A stretch of 7,372 nt of DNA from an uncultured Collinsella sp. (lineage in GTDB: Bacteria; Actinomycetota; Coriobacteriia; Coriobacteriales; Coriobacteriaceae). Within the stretch, counting starts at the first letter, position 1. Each line of letters begins with the position of its first letter. Below are positions 4,865 to 7,372 of this stretch, one piece after another. Where the stretch lies: assembly GCA_900551185.1 (NCBI GenBank), contig URVF01000076.1:1-7372 (forward strand). The letters run 5' to 3'. A program made the position numbers and the translations under genes. Below the pieces are notes generated by a model, which ran no database searches, was not told the origin of the DNA, and saw only the letters and a list, made by a program, of their open reading frames with translations.

Positions 4865-4868
4865 TTCC

Positions 4869-7323
4869 ATGAGAATCGATAAGCTAGCTATGACGTCGCG
4901 CGAGGCGCTGCAGACCGCCATGAGCACGGCTGCCGACGCGCAGGCCGGCGCGGTGGAGCCGATTCACCTGCTGTCTGCCCTGCTCGGTGCCGGCGAGCGC
5001 AATATCTCCGTGATTATCGAGCGCATCGGTGCCGATCCGGCTCAGCTCGCACGCTCCACGCAGGATGCCATCGACCACGCGCCCAAGGTTTCGGGCGAGG
5101 GTCAGCAGATGGGCCTGTCCAACGAGCTCGTCCGCGTCATCGAGAAGGCCGAGAAGAAGGCCACCAAGATGGGCGACAGCTTTGTGGTGACTGAGCATCT
5201 GCTGATGGCGCTTGCCGAGGACAAGGGCGAGGCGGGCCGCGTGCTGCGCGACGCCGGCGTCACCAAGGAGCGCATCGAGCGGGTCTACGAGGAACTGCGC
5301 GGCGATGACCGCGTGACGTCTGCCGAGGATAAGACGCAGTTTGAGGCGCTGGAGCAGTACGGACGCAATATCTGCGACCTTGCCCGCGCCGGCAAGCTCG
5401 ACCCGGTCATCGGCCGTACCGACGAGATCCGTCGTACCATCCAGGTCCTGTCCCGCCGCACCAAGAACAACCCCGTGCTCATCGGTGAGCCGGGCGTCGG
5501 TAAAACGGCTATCGTCGAGGGCATCGCCCAGCGTATCGTGGCCGGCGACGTGCCGAGTACGCTGCGCGACCGCGACCTCATCGAGCTCGACATGAGCGCG
5601 CTGGTCGCCGGCGCCAAGTACCGCGGTGAGTTCGAGGACCGCTTGAAGGCCGTGCTCAAGGAAGTACAGAAGTCCGAAGGTAAGGTCATCCTGTTCATCG
5701 ATGAGCTCCACACCATCGTGGGCGCGGGTGCCACCGAGGGCTCCATGGACGCCGGCAACATCCTGAAGCCGGCGCTTGCCCGTGGCGACTTGCACGCGAT
5801 CGGCGCGACTACGCTCGACGAATACCGCAAGTACATCGAGAAGGACGCGGCGCTCGCCCGTCGTTTCCAGACCGTGATGGTCAGCGAGCCTACCGTCGAG
5901 GACACCATTTCGATTCTGCGTGGCCTCAAGGAGAAGTACGAGATCTTCCACGGCGTACACATCACCGATAGCGCGCTCGTGGCAGCTGCCGACCTCTCCG
6001 ATCGCTACATCGCTGACCGCTTCCTGCCCGACAAGGCCATCGACCTGGTCGACGAGGCCGCAAGCCGCCTGCGCATGGAGCTCGACAGCATGCCGGTCGA
6101 GATCGACGCCACCACGCGTCAGCTCACCCAGCTGCAGATCGAGGAGCAGGCACTCATGAAGGAGACCGACGACGCCTCCAAGGAGCGTCTGGAGGCCCTG
6201 CGCCAGGAGATTGCCGAGGTCCAGGAAAAGCTCAACGTGCAAAAGGCCGGCTGGCTCAACCAAAAGAACGCCATCGACCACGTGCAGGAGCTCAAGGGGC
6301 AGCTCGACGAGGCCAAGAGCGAGGAGGAGCGTGCGACGCGCAACGGCGATTTAGGTCGTGCGTCCGAGCTGCGCTACTCCGTGATTCCGGGCCTGCAGCA
6401 GCAGATTCAGGATTCCGAGGCTGCGCTCGAGGCACAAAAGCAGCAGGACGGCGAGGGCCTCAACGAACAGGTGACCTCCGATGAGATCGCCGAGGTCGTG
6501 AGCGCCTGGACCGGCGTGCCTGTGTCCAAGATGATGCAGGGCGAGCTCGACAAGTTGAAGGGCCTGGAGGGCGAGCTGCACAAGCGCGTCATCGGTCAGG
6601 ACGAGGCCGTCTCCGCCGTTGCCGCGGCCGTGCGCCGCAGCCGTGCGGGTCTCTCCGATCCGGACAAGCCCATCGGCAGCTTCTTCTTCCTGGGCCCCAC
6701 CGGCGTGGGTAAGACCGAGCTCGCCAAGGCGCTGGCCGAGTGCCTGTTCGATGACGAGCGTGCGCTCGTGCGTATCGACATGTCCGAGTACATGGAGAAG
6801 TTCAGCGTCCAGCGTCTGATCGGTGCGCCCCCGGGATACGTGGGTTACGACGAGGGCGGCCAGCTCACCGAGGCCGTGCGCCGTCGTCCGTACTCCGTGA
6901 TCTTGCTCGACGAGATGGAGAAGGCTCATCCGGATGTCTTTAACGTGCTGTTGCAGGTGCTCGACGACGGCCGTCTGACCGATGGCCAGGGTCGCCAGGT
7001 GTCCTTCAAGAACACGATTATCATCATGACGTCCAACGTGGGCTCCAAAGCCATCGCCGATCTGTCCGGTAAGGACGAGGAGGAGATGCGCCATCAGGTC
7101 GACGCTGCCATGGCTCAGACCTTCCGTCCCGAGTTCCTCAACCGTATCGACGATATCGTGGTGTTCCATCCGCTCGGCATGGCGCAGATTGAGAAGATCG
7201 TCGACATCCAGCTTGCCGACGTCCGCGCACGCCTGGCCAAGGAGCGCATGACGCTTGCCATCACCCCGGCGGCCAAGCAGATGCTCGCCGTGGGCGGCCT
7301 GGACCCCGTGTTCGGTGCCCGTC
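4869..7323 (+). CDS. clpB: ClpB, Hsp100 protein disaggregase (3'-truncated by adapter)
   Basis: ClpB is a cytoplasmic hexameric AAA+ ATPase that pulls polypeptides out of aggregates together with DnaK/DnaJ/GrpE. Some 818 residues are present; the family usually has about 850 to 880. Domains in order: an N-terminal Clp repeat domain (about 1..145); the first AAA+ module with Walker A GEPGVGKT (206..213) and Walker B VILFIDE (273..279); the coiled-coil M-domain (about 405..530) that distinguishes ClpB from ClpA and ClpC; and the second module with Walker A GPTGVGKT (609..616), the pore loop PPGYVGY, Walker B VILLDE (677..682), sensor 1 in TSNVGS and the arginine-finger region FLNRIDD. There is no IGF/LGF-type loop for ClpP, as expected. 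The reading frame stays open to the last genomic base and ends at the sensor-2 Gly-Ala-Arg (7314..7322). The remaining ~50 residues are missing because the adapter begins at 7324. The start is the ATG 4 nt after a strong ribosome binding site. The gene stands alone, not next to dnaK or hspR in this window. Confidence 0.97.
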
Positions 7324-7372
7324 CTGTCTCTTATACACATCTCCGAGCCCACGAGACTAGGCATGATCTCGT
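7324..7372. other. Nextera i7-side sequencing adapter (contamination)
   Basis: These 49 bases match the Nextera P7-side adapter: the 19-bp Tn5 mosaic end in reverse complement (7324..7342), the read-2 arm (7343..7357), an 8-base i7 index TAGGCATG (7358..7365) and the first bases of the P7 arm (7366..7372). The index equals N706 as I recall it. The clpB frame runs through it by chance, so residues beyond 818 are not real. Confidence 0.98.

Noticed and set aside
4740..4868. HAIR, CIRCE or CtsR site upstream of clpB
   Set aside because: By eye none of the consensus sequences is present; the ATCTTATA inverted repeat has different arms and spacing.
4884..6281. Minus-strand open frame of 465 codons opposite clpB
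   Set aside because: It is another antisense shadow of a highly conserved gene, rich in Leu/Gly/Val/His with no recognisable domain.
6351..7364. Minus-strand open frame of 337 codons at the right end
   Set aside because: Its first codons lie in the adapter and the rest is antisense to clpB.

Overview
The window is a 7.37 kb contig whose outer 49 bases at each end are sequencing-library adapter, so the biological insert is about 50..7323. The insert is high in GC, with GC-rich third codon positions. Its intergenic repeats and protein sequences look to me like a gut Coriobacteriia actinobacterium, most likely Collinsella. That assignment rests on recall of repeat style and protein similarity, not on a database search.

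Layout, left to right. (1) 50..213, minus strand: the N-terminus of an IS110-family DEDD transposase, cut by the left adapter. About 180 bp of non-coding DNA upstream of it is where IS110-group elements encode their bridge RNA. (2) 391..487: two copies of a REP-like element with GGGGAC boxes around a 10-bp palindrome, right where the left end of the IS110 element should lie. (3) 638..2971, plus: a complete aconitase-superfamily hydratase of the YbhJ type with all three iron-sulfur cysteines, followed by a clear intrinsic terminator. (4) 3022..4729: three copies of a hairpin repeat (ACCACCAC...GTGGTGGT) that separate two divergent single-membrane-segment proteins of unknown function, one on minus (3111..3779) and one on plus (4014..4685). 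(5) 4869..7323, plus: clpB, the Hsp100 disaggregase, intact through the sensor-2 Gly-Ala-Arg motif and then cut by the right adapter.

The genes do not form one operon. The hydratase and clpB each have their own leader with a hairpin just upstream of the Shine-Dalgarno sequence. The two small exported or membrane-anchored proteins are transcribed divergently from a shared 234-bp region. The main points of interest are an IS110 element next to REP-like DNA, palindromes conserved in symmetry but not in sequence, the repeat-bounded pair of unknown genes, and the clpB leader. I see no convincing complete new defence or metabolic system here. Both contig ends are technical, so neither truncated gene should be read as a natural truncation.
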